Below, one piece after another: positions 63,139 to 64,000 of a stretch of 64,000 nt of DNA. The notes below the pieces were generated by a model. That model did not search any database. It was not told the origin of the DNA and saw only the letters and a program-made list of their open reading frames with translations. The position numbers were made by a program, and so were the translations under genes. Within the stretch, counting starts at the first letter, position 1. Every line of letters begins with the position of its first letter. Origin of the DNA: DASTQL01 sp035462375 (GTDB taxonomy: Bacteria > Actinomycetota > Actinomycetes > Jiangellales > Jiangellaceae); assembly GCA_035462375.1 (NCBI GenBank), contig DATHUJ010000124.1, positions 18,805-82,804 of the forward strand. The letters are read 5' to 3'.

Positions 63139-64000
63139 ATGAGCCCGCTCGCCGACCGCCTCGTGGGACGTGCCGAGGAGCTCGGCGCGCTCGACGGGGC
63201 GCTCGCCGGGGCGGACGAGGGCCGGAGCGTCGCCATCGAGCTCGTCGGAGAGCCCGGGATCGGCAAGACGCGGCTGCTCGCGGAGCTCGCGGCGCGCACG
63301 GACAGGGGAGGGCGACTCGTCCTCTCGGGCTCCGCGTCCGAGCTCGAGCGTGACCTTCCCTTCTCCGTGTTCGTGGACGCGCTCGACGAGTACCTGCGCG
63401 GGCTCGACCCGGGCCTCCTCGCCGACCTGGACGCCGACGTGCGCACGGAGCTCGCGCACGTGTTCCCCTCGCTGACCGCGCTCGCGGGCGCCGACCAGCC
63501 CACACTCCAGCACGAGCGGTACCGGACGCACCGGGCCGTGCGCGCACTGCTCGAGCACCTCGCCGCGAGGCGGACGCTCGTCCTCGTGCTCGACGACGTC
63601 CACTGGGCCGACCCGGCGTCCGTCGAGCTCCTCGGGGCCCTGCTCCGCCGGCCGCCGGCCGCGGCCGTGCTGATGACGCTCGCACTCCGTCCGCACCCGA
63701 TGCCGGACCGGCTCGCGCGCGCGCTCGAGCGCGCGCTCCGCACGGGCGCGCTGATCCGCATCGAGCTCGACGCGCTGACGCAGCTCGAGGCTCGTGATCT
63801 CCTCGGCGACGCGGTCGACGGCTCGCGCGCGGCCGTCCTCTACGAGGAGAGCGGCGGGAACCCGTTCTACCTCGAGCAGCTCGCCCGCTCGCTCGACAGT
63901 GGAGCCCCGGAGGACCGGGCTCTCGAGACCTCGCTCGCGGGCGTGGAGGTCCCCTCGGGAGTCGCCGCGTCCCTGAACCAGGAGCTTGCGATGCTCTCCG
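63139..64000 (+). CDS. LuxR/LAL-type AAA ATPase regulator, 3' end outside window
   Basis: The frame is open from ATG 63139 to the right edge (287 residues visible). It begins ADRLVGRAEELGALDGAL, with Walker A GEPGIGKT at residues 37-44 and Walker B LVLVLDDVHWADP, then YEESGGNPFYLEQLARSLD. This is the N-terminal STAND ATPase region of large LuxR-family (LAL/MalT-like) activators; the C-terminal helix-turn-helix would lie beyond the window. AGAGAGG-like purines precede the ATG, and TATCCT (63120-63125) is a possible -10. It probably controls the divergent small genes and MMPL transporter. Confidence 0.85.
   Translation, partial: MSPLADRLVGRAEELGALDGALAGADEGRSVAIELVGEPGIGKTRLLAELAARTDRGGRLVLSGSASELERDLPFSVFVDALDEYLRGLDPGLLADLDADVRTELAHVFPSLTALAGADQPTLQHERYRTHRAVRALLEHLAARRTLVLVLDDVHWADPASVELLGALLRRPPAAAVLMTLALRPHPMPDRLARALERALRTGALIRIELDALTQLEARDLLGDAVDGSRAAVLYEESGGNPFYLEQLARSLDSGAPEDRALETSLAGVEVPSGVAASLNQELAMLS

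Noticed and set aside
59912..64000. An integrated mobile element
   Set aside because: No integrase, transposase, flanking direct repeat or tRNA attachment site is visible, although the codon use suggests acquired DNA and the right boundary is outside the window.

Overview
The window is high-GC DNA from an actinobacterium. Supporting signs are the tilS-hpt-ftsH-folE-folP-folB-folK cluster, an actinobacterial Lsr2, a separate second NuoD, a short ArgA-type N-acetyltransferase, DUF3180, DUF1684, DUF2520 and DUF3516 proteins, frequent GTG starts and many GTGA/ATGA start-stop overlaps. The genus cannot be fixed from the sequence alone. Many genes have a TANNNT box 6-8 nt before the start codon and no good Shine-Dalgarno, the layout expected of leaderless transcripts.

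Layout. 1-13.3 kb: the end of an NlpC/P60 cell-wall hydrolase, divergent ppa and dacB, a zincin-type metalloprotease, then purine salvage, FtsH and the folate pathway, with a DivIVA-like protein on the other strand. 13.3-17.8 kb: an osmoprotectant ABC transporter (ATPase divergent from two permeases and a lipoprotein) plus a DUF1684 protein. 17.9-22.9 kb: a solitary NuoD, two bacterial-PH membrane proteins, a MidA/NDUFAF7-type methyltransferase and a lipoprotein. 23-28.3 kb: a tightly coupled cofactor operon, DUF2520-panC-nadB-nadC-coaX. 28.3-31.2 kb: STAS protein, lysS, argA, lsr2. 31.2-37.5 kb: accessory genes, including an SDR lacking its catalytic Tyr, an RDD/beta-propeller fusion, a gene with a disrupted 5' end and a frameshifted gene. 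37.5-40.1 kb: clpC.

40.2-45.4 kb holds the most unusual locus. Two small peptides share an ELLPSR(E/D)A motif followed by a nearly charge-free, Asn/Ala/Val/Ser-rich segment. They are encoded directly upstream of an 800-residue protein that joins a PqqD/RRE-like domain, an M50 metalloprotease and an EspI-like MinD ATPase. An exported protein with a duplicated CxxC module follows with an overlapping start. Across a 270-bp divergent spacer lie a 96-residue protein and a SARP-type regulator. The spacer carries GGCGTGAC direct repeats exactly 11 bp apart, as SARP operators do. I read this as an undescribed peptide maturation/export system.

45.4-59.2 kb: a fasciclin lipoprotein, TPR protein, mutY, a DUF3516 helicase, disA-radA, membrane and methyltransferase genes, a collapsed ppx/gppA remnant, a TIM-barrel protein, TetR regulator, beta-lactamase-like serine hydrolase and glutaminase. 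59.2-64 kb: a membrane protein, an MMPL/RND transporter, three very small proteins and the start of a divergent LuxR/LAL-type ATPase regulator. From the MMPL gene onward codon choice looks different (CTC, GCG and ACG favoured), suggesting acquired DNA.
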